This document shows, in pieces, positions 9,254-17,466 of a stretch of 56,165 nt of DNA (positions are counted from its first letter, which is position 1; the number at the start of each line of letters is the position of its first letter). The notes beneath the pieces were generated by a model that was not told the origin of the DNA, did no database searches, and saw nothing but the letters and a program-made list of their open reading frames with translations. The DNA lies in the NCBI GenBank assembly GCA_025964675.1, contig JAOPYI010000241.1:1-56165 (forward strand). Reading direction: 5' to 3'. The DNA is from Sphaerisporangium sp. (GTDB taxonomy: Bacteria > Actinomycetota > Actinomycetes > Streptosporangiales > Streptosporangiaceae). The position numbers and the translations under genes are program-made.

Positions 9254-10261
9254 ATGAGCGGGATGAGAGCGGTCGTGTATTCCGAGCCTGGTGGGCCTGA
9301 AGTGCTTCGCGTGGTCGATCGGCCCGTGCCCGAGCCGGGGCCCGGGGAAGTCCGGGTCCACGTCCATGTTTCGGGGGTCAACCCGACGGACTGGAAATCC
9401 AGGAGAGGCGGAAGCCCGTTCCCTGAGCAGGTGCCAGGCCAGGACGGCGCGGGTGAGATCGACGCGGTCGGCCAGGGCGTGCGGCTCGACGTCGGGCAAC
9501 GGGTCTGGATCTGGGAGGCCGCCTGGCAGCGCCCCGAGGGCACGGCGCAGGAGTACGTCGTGCTGCCCGAGGAGCACGCCGTGCCTCTGCCGGACGACGC
9601 GTCATACGACCTGGGAGCCGCCATCGGGATCCCGGCCCTTACCGCACACCGATGCCTCACCGTGGGGAAGGCCGGCCGTCTGCACCCCGGCTCGTTGAAG
9701 GGGCAGACAGTCCTTGTCGCCGGCGGCGCGGGGGCGGTGGGGCACGCCGCGATCCAGCTCGCCCGGTGGGCCGGGGCCACCGTGATGACTACGGTCAGCA
9801 ACCCGGAAAAGGCCGAGCTGGCCCGCGCGTCCGGCGCCCATCACGTGGTGAACTATCGCGCCGAGAACGCCGCCACCGCGATCCGCAAGGTGGCACCGGA
9901 CGGGATGGACATCATCGTCGAGGTCGCCCCCGCCCAGAACGCCGAGTTGGACCAGGCCGTCATCGCTCCGAACGGAGTGATATCGGTCTACGCCAACAAC
10001 GGCGGCGACGAGATGACGCTGCATGTCAGCTCGCTGTACTGGCTGAACGTCCGCTACCAGTTCGTGCTGGTCTACACGATCCCCCATGACGCCAAGAGGG
10101 CCGCCATCGAGGACGTCGGTGCCGCCGTGGCCGCCGGAGCGCTCCAGGTCGGCAAGGCGGCCGGTCTGCCCTTGCACCGTTTCCCCCTTGAACGTACGGC
10201 CGAAGCGCACACGGCGGTGGAGTCCGAAGTGGTGGGCAAGGTACTCATCGATCTGGTCTGA
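9254..10261 (+). CDS. Zinc-type/quinone-reductase-like NADPH dehydrogenase (MDR superfamily)
   Basis: Medium-chain dehydrogenase/reductase of the NADPH:quinone oxidoreductase group, about 335 residues. The N-terminal GroES-like half begins MRAVVYSEPGGPEVLRV. The nucleotide-binding motif AGGAGAVGHAAIQLARWAGA sits near the middle, followed by ASGAHHVVNY. It lacks the cysteine-rich structural zinc loop of alcohol dehydrogenases. GGAGGG lies just upstream of two in-frame ATGs (9254 and 9263); spacing is short for the first and long for the second, so the start is uncertain by three codons. Substrate unknown; quinones or enones are the usual ones. Its end is convergent with the NmrA-type gene. Confidence 0.88.
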   Translation: MSGMRAVVYSEPGGPEVLRVVDRPVPEPGPGEVRVHVHVSGVNPTDWKSRRGGSPFPEQVPGQDGAGEIDAVGQGVRLDVGQRVWIWEAAWQRPEGTAQEYVVLPEEHAVPLPDDASYDLGAAIGIPALTAHRCLTVGKAGRLHPGSLKGQTVLVAGGAGAVGHAAIQLARWAGATVMTTVSNPEKAELARASGAHHVVNYRAENAATAIRKVAPDGMDIIVEVAPAQNAELDQAVIAPNGVISVYANNGGDEMTLHVSSLYWLNVRYQFVLVYTIPHDAKRAAIEDVGAAVAAGALQVGKAAGLPLHRFPLERTAEAHTAVESEVVGKVLIDLV

Positions 10262-10326
10262 CGCCACTGTTCAGTACGGGAGTGCCCGACCGGCGGATGA
10301 TCGCCCTCAAGTCCTACCGAGGCATC

Positions 10327-11217
10327 TCAGGAATCGAGCAGGGCCTGGATCCTGGCCGCGCCTTCCTTCTCCAGCCAGGCGTCGAAGGTCATAAGACCGG
10401 GGTGGAGCCCGCGGAGTGCGGGGATGTCGGCCTGGGTGCCCTTGCCGGAGTTCATGAACTCGTACCCGGCGGCGGCGGTCGCGTTCTGCCGGCGAAGCTC
10501 GTCCATGGGAATCTGAACGTAGGGGACGGTCCGTCCGGTAGCCCGGCTGATGGCGTCCGCTACCTGGGGTGGCGTGAGCGCGTCCCCGGCCAGGTCGACG
10601 GCCCGGCCCCGGTACTCCTCCGGATGCTCGAACGCGAGTGCCGCCAGGGCTGCGATGTCCTCCAGCGCGATCAGTTGCTGCGTCACGTCAGGCAGGATCG
10701 AGGTGACCAGCGCGCCCTCCCGCAGGCCCCACATCGGATGCACGTAGTTCTCCATGAACGACGTCGGCCGCAGGATCGTCGCCGAGAGATCGAGAGACCT
10801 GACGTACTCCTCGATCTCCCATTTGCTCTCCAGGTTGCCGAGGCCCGTACGCTGCTCGGAGCTGTTGCTCGACGTGTAGACGAGATGCCGGACACCGGCC
10901 GCCACCGCGGCGTCGGCCACGTTCCGGCCCCAGCGGATCTGGTCGGCGTTGGTGAAGCCGGGTGGCGTGCCGGGCATTCCCTCGGTGGGCTGGACGCTGA
11001 AGACCCCCTGGACGCCTCGCGTGGCCGCGTCGAGCGAGGCGCGGTCGTCCATGTCCCCGGCGACCACCTGCGCGCCGGCCAGGTGGAGAGCCCGCGCGGC
11101 GGCGGTCGAGGTGTCGCGGGTGAGGGCGCGCACGTTCCAGCCACGGGCGAGCAGGTGCGACGCGGTCGCGCCACCTTGCTGCCCCGTGGCCCCGGTGACG
11201 AGGATCGTGTCGTTCAT
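10327..11217 (-). CDS. NmrA-type NAD(P)-binding reductase
   Basis: Atypical SDR of the NmrA/quinone-reductase group, 296 residues. The Rossmann motif is GATGQQGG at residues 8-15, followed by ALTRDTS and GDMDD, as in NAD(P)-binding NmrA proteins. No catalytic YxxxK is apparent. The ATG at 11217 is preceded by GGAGG at a 5-base spacing, so it is chosen over frames opening at 11253. It is divergent from the TetR gene across about 150 bp that contains repeated candidate operators, so it is a likely target of that regulator. Function may be redox sensing or quinone/enone reduction. Confidence 0.88.
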   Translation of the reverse strand: MNDTILVTGATGQQGGATASHLLARGWNVRALTRDTSTAAARALHLAGAQVVAGDMDDRASLDAATRGVQGVFSVQPTEGMPGTPPGFTNADQIRWGRNVADAAVAAGVRHLVYTSSNSSEQRTGLGNLESKWEIEEYVRSLDLSATILRPTSFMENYVHPMWGLREGALVTSILPDVTQQLIALEDIAALAALAFEHPEEYRGRAVDLAGDALTPPQVADAISRATGRTVPYVQIPMDELRRQNATAAAGYEFMNSGKGTQADIPALRGLHPGLMTFDAWLEKEGAARIQALLDS

Positions 11218-11269
11218 GGCTGCCTCCGGCATGGTGAGATCAGGTGACCACATGTGATGGGTCGAGGGG

Positions 11270-11328
11270 TAGAATCGGAACGATCAACCCGCTTAGGGAC
11301 GATACGGAACGACCGCCCCGGTTGTCAA
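11270..11328. promoter_or_regulatory. Divergent tetR/nmrA promoter region with repeated operator-like sites
   Basis: CGGAACGATC (11276-11285) recurs as CGGAACGACC (11305-11314), 29 bp apart. The first lies in the partial palindrome ATCG-GAA-CGAT. On the minus strand TTGACA (11328-11323) and TATCGT (11304-11299) are 18 bp apart, a good promoter for the NmrA gene, and one repeat falls within that spacer. On the plus strand TAGAAT (11270-11275) directly abuts the other repeat. The arrangement suits repression of both genes by the adjacent TetR protein (inference). Confidence 0.45.
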
Positions 11329-11367
11329 CGCCGACAGGATGAGCCGCGTGCAGGAAGGTCCACCGAG

Positions 11368-12225
11368 ATGATGGACACGAGACCCCCAGACCGGGCCACG
11401 TCCCCGGCGTCACCGCCCGCGACCGGTCCCGCCGGCGTGAAGGCGCCGGCGCCGGGTACGCCGTTGCGGGCGGACGCACGGCGTAACCGGGCACGGGTGC
11501 TGGAGGCGGCAGAGGCGGTGTTCGCGGCGGAGGGCATCGCGGTGCCGCTGGACGAGATCGCCCGCCGGGCCGGGGTGGGGGCCGGCACGGTCTACCGGCA
11601 CTTCCCCACCAAGGAAGCCCTGTTCGAGGCGGTCGTGTCCGAAAGACTCGAACAGCTCATCCATGAAGCCCGCGCCCTGGCCGGCGCCGACGACCCAGGC
11701 CAGGCGTTCTTCGACTTCCTGTTCCGCGTGGTCGAGGGGGCGTTGCTCAACCGGGTTCTCTGCGACGCGCTGGCGGCGGGCACCGGCGTCCACGTCAAGA
11801 TCTCCTGGACGCAGGAGCACTTCACCGAGGCTCTCGGCGAGTTGCTGGTCCGCGCGCAAAAGGCGCACGCGGTACGGCCCGACCTCGACGTCGCCGACGT
11901 ACGCGCCTTCATGGTCGGGTGTGTCGCCATGGAGCAGTACCGAGGGTCACCCGGCCACATGACCTCCATCGCGTACGACGCGCTCCATCCGGCGGCACGG
12001 CCGCGACGCTCCCCGGAAGGGCGTAACGAAACTAGCGCGGCAACTCGTAACGAAACCGCTCAGGCCCGCTGCGAGGTGTGCGGCGGCGAGATACCTGCCG
12101 CCCGCACCGGCAGGCCCGCCAGGTTCTGCGGCCCGGCGTGCCGCCAGAAGGCACACCGCCGGCGCGGGTCCAGCCAGAGTTTGGACGGTGCCCACCCGGG
12201 CACGCGCGACATACGAGAGACATAG
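11368..12225 (+). CDS. TetR-family regulator with extra C-terminal CxxC/CxxxC motif
   Basis: 285 residues. The helix-turn-helix region (about residues 40-90) contains ADARRNRARVLEAAEAVFA and AGVGAGTVYRHFPTKEALFE, typical of TetR. A ligand-binding domain follows to about residue 215. The remaining ~70 residues are unusual: four cysteines at about 235, 238, 254 and 258 (RCEVCGG, then RFCGPACRQKAHRRR) suggest a small zinc-binding knuckle with a basic end. AGGAAGG lies 9 bases before ATG 11368. The downstream SDR begins 16 bases after the stop, so the two are probably one operon. It likely controls itself and the divergent NmrA gene. Confidence 0.9.
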   Translation: MMDTRPPDRATSPASPPATGPAGVKAPAPGTPLRADARRNRARVLEAAEAVFAAEGIAVPLDEIARRAGVGAGTVYRHFPTKEALFEAVVSERLEQLIHEARALAGADDPGQAFFDFLFRVVEGALLNRVLCDALAAGTGVHVKISWTQEHFTEALGELLVRAQKAHAVRPDLDVADVRAFMVGCVAMEQYRGSPGHMTSIAYDALHPAARPRRSPEGRNETSAATRNETAQARCEVCGGEIPAARTGRPARFCGPACRQKAHRRRGSSQSLDGAHPGTRDIRET

Positions 12226-12241
12226 GGCAAGGGGGCTTGGC

Positions 12242-12988
12242 ATGGAGCAGCGACGCGTGGTCGTGTCCGGTGGAGGCACCGGCATCGGGCTGGCGACGGC
12301 GGAGGCCTTCGCCGGAGAGGGCGACCAGGTGGTCATCCTCGGCCGCCGCGCCGAGGTGCTGAACGAGGCGGCCGCCAAGCTGAACACCGCCTACGACGCC
12401 GACCTGGTGAGCTGGACCACCGCCGACCTGTCCGACGTGCGGCAGGTGCAGGCCGCGGTGGAGTCGATAGCACTGCGGGGCCCGGTCGATGTGATCGTCA
12501 CGAACGCGGGCGGCAACGTCGCCTTCAACGACGACGGCACCCTGGCGGGCATCGCCGACGCGTACCGGCGCAACTTCGAGGGAAACGTGCTCACGGCGGT
12601 GCTGCTCACCGAGGGCCTCCTGCCCTACCTGCGGCGCCCCGGCGGCCGGATCGTGCACCTGTCCTCCATCGCGGCGATCCGCGGCCCCGGCGCGTACGGG
12701 GGCGCCAAGGCGGCGCTGCACGCTTACACCTACGAGCTGGCGCAGCGCCTCGGGCCCGACGGGGTCACGGTCAACGCGGTGGCCCCGGGGTACATCGCCG
12801 ACACCGAGTTCTTCGGCGACCGGGCGACGCCGGAGTTCGTCAAGTCCCGCGTCGACGGGACGCTGGTCGGCAAGGCGGGTACGCCGGGCGAGGTGGCGGC
12901 GGCGATCAGATATCTGGCCTCCCCCGAGGCCGGTTTCGTCACCGGCCAGATCCTTCACATCAACGGCGGCACGCTACTGGGCCGGTGA
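12242..12988 (+). CDS. Short-chain dehydrogenase/reductase
   Basis: Classical SDR, 248 residues. The cofactor motif SGGGTGIG is at residues 8-15, NAGG near residue 83, and the catalytic set is S in HLSSIAAI plus Y and K in AYGGAKAAL. The end VTGQILHINGGTLLGR is typical of FabG-like members. AAGGGGG lies 6 bases upstream of ATG 12242, preferred over a frame opening at 12188 inside the regulator. It is co-directional with the TetR gene and convergent with nuoH (18 bases between the stops). Substrate unknown. Confidence 0.92.
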   Translation: MEQRRVVVSGGGTGIGLATAEAFAGEGDQVVILGRRAEVLNEAAAKLNTAYDADLVSWTTADLSDVRQVQAAVESIALRGPVDVIVTNAGGNVAFNDDGTLAGIADAYRRNFEGNVLTAVLLTEGLLPYLRRPGGRIVHLSSIAAIRGPGAYGGAKAALHAYTYELAQRLGPDGVTVNAVAPGYIADTEFFGDRATPEFVKSRVDGTLVGKAGTPGEVAAAIRYLASPEAGFVTGQILHINGGTLLGR

Positions 12989-13006
12989 CCACGGGCCGCG
13001 ACCGTG

Positions 13007-13960
13007 TCATCCGGCGAGCACCCTGACGACGCCGGTGAGGGCGAGCTGGAGCAGGGCGAGGGGGACCAGTCCGATCCAGGCGAGCTTCTGGAGCTGGTCC
13101 GCCCGCAGCCGGGGGAAGGTGACCCGCACCCAGATCACCACGAAGGCCAGCACGAAAACCTTGATCAGTGTCCAGATGGGGCCCGGCAGCAGAGGTCCGT
13201 GCCATCCGCCGAGGAACAGCACGGTGGTCAGCGCCGAGAGCACCACGATCCCGACGTACTCCGCGAGCATGAAGAGCGCGAAGCGGATGCCGGTGTACTC
13301 CGTCATGGGGCCCATGATGATCTCGGATTCGGCGATCGGCATGTCGAACGGCGGCCTGCGCAGCTCGGCGAGCCCGGCGATGAAGAACACCACCGCGCCG
13401 ATGGCCTGCCACGGCAGCCACCACCACCGCCACGCCTCCACGATGCCCGGCAGCGACAGTGTGCCCGCCGCCATCGCGACCGACGACGCCGCGAGGACCA
13501 GCGGCAGCTCGTACGACGTGAGCTGCGCCGCCGCCCGCATGCCGCCGAGCACGGAGTACTTGTTGGCGGACGACCAGCCGGCCATGATCGAGCCGAGCAC
13601 GCCGACGCCCATCACGGCCAGTACGAAGAACAGGCCGGCGTCGAGGTCGGTGCCGAACAGGCCCGGGCCGACCGGGATGACGACCATCACGACGAGGTAC
13701 GGCACGAGCGCCACGGCCGGGGCGATGGAGAACACCCTGCGGTCGGCCGCCACCGGGATGACGTCCTCCTTCTGGGCGAACTTCACGCCGTCGGCGATGA
13801 GCTGAGCCCAGCCGTGGAACCCCCCGGCGTACATCGGGCCGAGGCGGGACTGCATGTGGGCCATGGCCTTGTGCTCGGTCTGCCCGACGATCAGCGGCAG
13901 CGTAAGGAACGCGATGACGATCACCGCGAGACGGATCGCGACGTCGAGCACCTCAGCCAT
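13007..13960 (-). CDS. nuoH: NADH-quinone oxidoreductase subunit H
   Basis: Membrane subunit at the junction of the two arms that helps form the quinone site; 317 residues, eight or more helices. Diagnostic loops are present: [20 protein letters not shown] and the acidic loop [18 protein letters not shown]. The ATG at 13960 overlaps the end of nuoC by 8 bp, which leaves no space for a nuoD gene between them. It ends the nuoABCH group; the next gene on this strand is the NmrA-type gene, about 1.8 kb further on. Confidence 0.95.
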   Translation of the reverse strand: MAEVLDVAIRLAVIVIAFLTLPLIVGQTEHKAMAHMQSRLGPMYAGGFHGWAQLIADGVKFAQKEDVIPVAADRRVFSIAPAVALVPYLVVMVVIPVGPGLFGTDLDAGLFFVLAVMGVGVLGSIMAGWSSANKYSVLGGMRAAAQLTSYELPLVLAASSVAMAAGTLSLPGIVEAWRWWWLPWQAIGAVVFFIAGLAELRRPPFDMPIAESEIIMGPMTEYTGIRFALFMLAEYVGIVVLSALTTVLFLGGWHGPLLPGPIWTLIKVFVLAFVVIWVRVTFPRLRADQLQKLAWIGLVPLALLQLALTGVVRVLAG

Positions 13961-14642
13961 CGCCGCCCTCCTCCTCCGGGCGCGTAGGCGGCCCGGGCTG
14001 GGCGGGTTGCGGCGGATCCACGGGCTGGGCGGGCGCCTCTCCGGGACGGGCCTGAGGGTCGGGGCCGCGTACGGCCCGGGGGCCCCGGGTCGGCGGCGGC
14101 GTGGTCGCCGACGGACCCCAGTCGGCGGGGACGCCGGGAGGTAGCGTCTTGCGGCGGCTGGGTGAGCCCTGCCCCGACTCGCCGGGCTCCTTGGCTCCGG
14201 GCCACGGCCTGGCGACCCGGGAGGCGAGGATGAAGTCCTTGCGGAGCGGGTGGCCCTCGAACCCGTCGGGCAGCAGCAGTGGTACGAGGTGGGGGTGACC
14301 CTCGAAGATCACTCCGAACATCTCGAAGGTCTCGCGCTCGTGCCAGTCGGCGCCCCGGTAGACGCCCGTGGCGCTCGGCATCCGGGGGTCGTCGCGCGGC
14401 ACCCGGGTGCGGACCAGCAGGTGGGCGTGCTGGACGGGGTCGAAGACGTGGGTGACGACGGAGAAGCCGTCCGGGGGGTCGTCGACTCCGGTCAGCCAGT
14501 CGAAGAACACGCAGCCGAGGCTGTCGCGGGCGAAGGTCAGCAGGTCGATCCAGTCGCCGGCGCCGACGTCCACGGTGATCTCACCGAACGCCTCCGAGAT
14601 CTCGGCGCGCGCACCGTACCGCTCCTCGATCTCGGCCCTCAC
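13953..14642 (-). CDS. nuoC: NADH-quinone oxidoreductase subunit C with Pro-rich tail
   Basis: Peripheral 30-kDa-type subunit, 229 residues. The family signature region reads [18 protein letters not shown], then [11 protein letters not shown]. The usual Asp of the ERE..DMFG signature is Glu here. The start is GTG 14642, overlapping the nuoB stop as GTGA; a longer frame opening at 15062 would read nuoB out of frame. After about residue 150 comes a tail rich in Pro, Arg and Gly, echoing NuoI and NuoK. NuoC normally works bound to NuoD, which is absent here. Confidence 0.92.
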   Translation of the reverse strand: MRAEIEERYGARAEISEAFGEITVDVGAGDWIDLLTFARDSLGCVFFDWLTGVDDPPDGFSVVTHVFDPVQHAHLLVRTRVPRDDPRMPSATGVYRGADWHERETFEMFGVIFEGHPHLVPLLLPDGFEGHPLRKDFILASRVARPWPGAKEPGESGQGSPSRRKTLPPGVPADWGPSATTPPPTRGPRAVRGPDPQARPGEAPAQPVDPPQPAQPGPPTRPEEEGGDG

Positions 14643-15172
14643 GGCCTCACGTCCGGCTGGGGCCCGTAGCGCTCGCCGAGGGACTCTGCGGCGATCTTCT
14701 CCTGGAGCTTCATGATGCCGTGAAGCAGTGCCTCGGGCCGTGGGGGGCAGCCGGGCACGTAGACGTCGACCGGGATGATCTGGTCGACGCCCTTGGTCAC
14801 GCAGTAGGAGTCCCAGTAGGGACCGCCGCAGTTGGAGCAGGCGCCGAACGAGATGACGTACTTGGGGTCGGGCATCTGCTCGTACAGGCGCTTGACGGCC
14901 GGGGCCATCTTGTCGGTCACGGTGCCCGACACGATCATGAGGTCCGCCTGCCGTGGCCCGTTGGCGAAGGGGATCACTCCGAAGCGGATGAAGTCGTGAC
15001 GGCTCATCGAGGTGGCGATGAACTCGATCGCGCAGCAGGCCAGCCCGAAGTTGAACACCCACAGCGAGTAGCGCCGCCCCCAGTTGAGGATGAAGCGCAT
15101 CGGTTTGGGGGCGAGCCGGGACACCGGCCCGACAGTGGGCATCGGGAGATCGCTGGCGGCCATACGGGTCAT
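14639..15172 (-). CDS. nuoB: NADH-quinone oxidoreductase subunit B (cluster N2)
   Basis: Carries the terminal [4Fe-4S] cluster N2, which reduces quinone. The four ligands are visible: the tandem CC at residues 46-47 ([10 protein letters not shown]), a Cys of [10 protein letters not shown] near 112-115, and the Cys of [11 protein letters not shown] at 142. Length 177 residues, normal. nuoC overlaps its stop by 4 bp, and 13 bases separate it from nuoA. In complex I the NuoB-NuoD interface forms the quinone pocket; here the partner must come from elsewhere or be dispensable. Confidence 0.96.
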   Translation of the reverse strand: MTRMAASDLPMPTVGPVSRLAPKPMRFILNWGRRYSLWVFNFGLACCAIEFIATSMSRHDFIRFGVIPFANGPRQADLMIVSGTVTDKMAPAVKRLYEQMPDPKYVISFGACSNCGGPYWDSYCVTKGVDQIIPVDVYVPGCPPRPEALLHGIMKLQEKIAAESLGERYGPQPDVRP

Positions 15173-15185
15173 TCTCCCCTCTTCG

Positions 15186-15557
15186 TCACGTCCAGGCGAG
15201 CACGCGCTTGCGCCATGCGTACAGGATGCCGATCGCGATGAAGGCCAGGAAGACGAACATCTCGACCAGCGTGGTCATGCCGAAGCCCGGAGCCGCGAAG
15301 ACCGTCGCCCAGGGGAACAGGAACACGGCGTCAACGGCGAAGACGACATAGAGGTAGGTAAAGACGTAGTACCTGATCTGCGACTGGGCCCAGCCCTCGC
15401 CGACGGGGTCGACGCCGCACTCGTAGGTCAGGAGCTTCTCTGGGGTGGGGTGGCTCGGGCGGAGCAGCCGGTTGACGAGGAGCGCCCCGGCGAAGATGGC
15501 GACGCCGATCGCCAACATCACGGCCACGACAGCGTATGAACCGAAATATCCGTTCAC
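15186..15557 (-). CDS. nuoA: NADH-quinone oxidoreductase subunit A
   Basis: Small membrane subunit, 123 residues, three helices. The conserved loop [11 protein letters not shown] and the helix segment [12 protein letters not shown] identify it. The start is GTG 15557 with GGGGAGG four bases upstream; a frame opening at 15701 adds Arg/Pro-rich residues that do not fit the family. It is first in the nuoABCH group, with its promoter expected in the 232-bp region shared with the divergent deacetylase gene. Confidence 0.94.
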   Translation of the reverse strand: MNGYFGSYAVVAVMLAIGVAIFAGALLVNRLLRPSHPTPEKLLTYECGVDPVGEGWAQSQIRYYVFTYLYVVFAVDAVFLFPWATVFAAPGFGMTTLVEMFVFLAFIAIGILYAWRKRVLAWT

Positions 15558-15789
15558 ACAGCCTCCCCACCTGCCCCTGACGGGACGAGCCCTCCGGTAC
15601 GGCGTGACCGGTGCCGGCCTGGCCTGATCGTAACCCCCCGGACGCCCCGCGACTCCGAAAAGACGTGTCCGGTCATAAGCCTTGAAATCGCTTTCCGTCA
15701 CTCAAGGGTTACCCGTCGCGGTCAAAGCCCAGTCTCTCATCACTCAAAGTCCGGGTAAATCAGTATTTAGCGTGCTTAGTGTGGCAGCC

Positions 15790-17328
15790 ATGTCCCGTTT
15801 GCTGCTCTCCGGAGGGATCGCGGCGGTCGCGGCGATCACCACCGGTTGCGGCGTCCTTCTCCCCTCGCCCTTCGGGGACGACCCGATCACCCTGCCCTCG
15901 CAGCCGACCGTGATCAATTTTGTCGACCCCTCGACGGTGGACGGGCTGTCCGTGCACACCACCTCCGACGACTCGGGCACCCCCCACATCTTCGTCAGCT
16001 ACCCCACCCCGGCCTCGGCCCCCGCGCTCGCCGAGAAGCTCCGCGAGGTGACCTCGACGGCCGTACACCGGTTCGCCCAACCCACGCCCGCCCCCACGTA
16101 CGGCAGGCCCCCCGAGCTCAACGTCGGCTGGCAGCTCACGGCGGCCTCCGGCGGCGTGTTCGGCGTGCGGATGCGCACCGGGACGTTCACCGGCTCCGAG
16201 TGGAAGAACTCCCTCAGCACGATCTGGTACGACCAGAACGCCCGCCGCGTGCACGACTCCGCCGACCTCCTGAAGGACGGCAAGGCCCTCACCACGCTGA
16301 GCGGGATGGTCCAGAACCGCCTGTGGAGCCTCGGCGAGGGCATGAAGGTGAGCGCGGTCAAGCCGGACCGGACGATGTTCGACTCGCTGAACTTCAACCC
16401 CCACGGCGATCTGGTGGTCGAGTTCGACGACGGCCAGGTGGCCCCGGCGCGGATGGGCCGGATGGCGGTCGCCGTACCCAAGCAGGAGGCCACACCGCTG
16501 CTGTCGGACTTCGGCCGCGAGGTCATGCGGGCCGTCGACTCGGCCACCCCCGGCTCGATCCCCGCCTTCCCGCCGCCGGAGTTCAGCGCACCTCCCGCGC
16601 CAAGCCCCGGAGACGGCACCGTGGACTGCGCGACCAGCAGATGTGTGGCGCTGACCTTCGACGACGGCCCCGGCCCGGAGACCGACCGGCTGCTGTACAC
16701 CCTCGCGGCGTACAAAGCCCGCGCCACCTTCTTCACCGTGGGTGGGAGCGCCGAGGCGCAGCCCGCCCTGCTCCGGCGGATGACCGCCGCGGGGCACCTG
16801 GTCGCCGACCACTCCTGGTCCCACCGCGACCTGGCCACGCTGAGCGCCCGCAAGATATCCGACGAGCTGAGCCGTACCCAGATCGCGGTCGGCGCGGCGA
16901 CCGGACGGCCGTCGGAGCTGCTGCGGGCACCGTACGGCGACGTCAGCGCCCAGGTCATGAACGCGGCACGCGTGCTCAAGCTCCCGATCGTCGGATGGAG
17001 CGTCGACACGGCGGACGCGCGAGACCCCGACCCCGCGGCCGTCACCCGGCGGGCCATCGACGGCGCGCGGCCGGGATCGATCATCCTGATGCACGACGCC
17101 GGTCCCGCGACGGCCACGGCCCTGCCGAAGGTGCTGGAGGCGCTGGCGGCCCGGGGCTACGCCTTCGTGACCGTCCCCGAGCTGTACGGCTCGCGCGGTA
17201 TGGAACCCGGGCAGATCTACGACAAGGGAACCCTCGCACCCGCGACCGGGCGGAACCGCTCATCGTCGAGGCGGACACGAACACGGCACGACGGAAGCAC
17301 CATGCCGGGCGCCCAGACTGCACCCTGA
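15790..17328 (+). CDS. Lipoprotein polysaccharide deacetylase (NodB domain)
   Basis: 512 residues. The N terminus is a lipoprotein signal: MSRLLLSGGIAAVAAITTGC with lipobox ITTGC. A middle domain (about residues 60-260) resembles the DUF3298/RsiV-like domain found in PdaC-type deacetylases. The C-terminal NodB domain (about 285-480) has TFDDGP (288-293), the metal motif HSWSH (341-345), RAPYGD and ILMHD. It probably removes acetyl groups from peptidoglycan or another surface glycan, outside the membrane. ATG 15790 is chosen because it opens directly on the signal peptide; no ribosome-binding site is evident there. The last ~30 residues are a basic, Ser/Arg-rich tail. Confidence 0.9.
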   Translation: MSRLLLSGGIAAVAAITTGCGVLLPSPFGDDPITLPSQPTVINFVDPSTVDGLSVHTTSDDSGTPHIFVSYPTPASAPALAEKLREVTSTAVHRFAQPTPAPTYGRPPELNVGWQLTAASGGVFGVRMRTGTFTGSEWKNSLSTIWYDQNARRVHDSADLLKDGKALTTLSGMVQNRLWSLGEGMKVSAVKPDRTMFDSLNFNPHGDLVVEFDDGQVAPARMGRMAVAVPKQEATPLLSDFGREVMRAVDSATPGSIPAFPPPEFSAPPAPSPGDGTVDCATSRCVALTFDDGPGPETDRLLYTLAAYKARATFFTVGGSAEAQPALLRRMTAAGHLVADHSWSHRDLATLSARKISDELSRTQIAVGAATGRPSELLRAPYGDVSAQVMNAARVLKLPIVGWSVDTADARDPDPAAVTRRAIDGARPGSIILMHDAGPATATALPKVLEALAARGYAFVTVPELYGSRGMEPGQIYDKGTLAPATGRNRSSSRRTRTRHDGSTMPGAQTAP

Positions 17329-17362
17329 GGTGAGGTACTCGGAGCCAGCGGCGGGAGGGACA

Positions 17363-17376
17363 TATAGTTAGTCACC
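17363..17376 (+). promoter_or_regulatory. -10 element for a leaderless leader-peptide transcript
   Basis: TATAGT at 17363-17368 lies 8 bases before the GTG at 17377. That would start transcription at or next to the start codon. No ribosome-binding site precedes the GTG at normal spacing, which fits a leaderless small open reading frame. The -35 region is not recognisable. Confidence 0.5.
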
Positions 17377-17466
17377 GTGACCCGAAACGTGCTCTACTCC
17401 CGCCTGCACGTTGACCTGTGCAGGCTCGCCTCGGGGCTGTGTAAGAGGAGCCGTTTCCGGTCGTGA
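17377..17466 (+). CDS. Cys-containing regulatory leader peptide upstream of korAB
   Basis: A 29-codon frame, GTG to TGA. Its core, SRLHVDLCRLASGLC, matches the HVDLxR-type leader peptides that I know from actinobacteria upstream of sulfur-assimilation and related operons. Cys codons are TGC at residue 15 and TGT at residue 22, followed by a basic end. A perfect 8-bp inverted repeat begins at its stop codon. The likely role is a cysteine-sensing attenuator: ribosome stalling at the Cys codons would change downstream folding. What is seen is the peptide and the hairpin; the response to cysteine is inference from mycobacterial examples. Confidence 0.65.
   Translation: MTRNVLYSRLHVDLCRLASGLCKRSRFRS

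Noticed and set aside
13953-15062. Possible NuoB-NuoC fusion suggested by a long frame
   Set aside because: The upstream part is nuoB read out of frame. A GTG at 14642 overlapping the nuoB stop gives a normal NuoC.
13007-15172. Search for nuoD hidden in another frame or as a fusion with nuoC
   Set aside because: NuoC ends in a Pro-rich tail with no 49-kDa subunit motifs, and nuoC overlaps nuoH directly. No other frame shows NuoD signatures.
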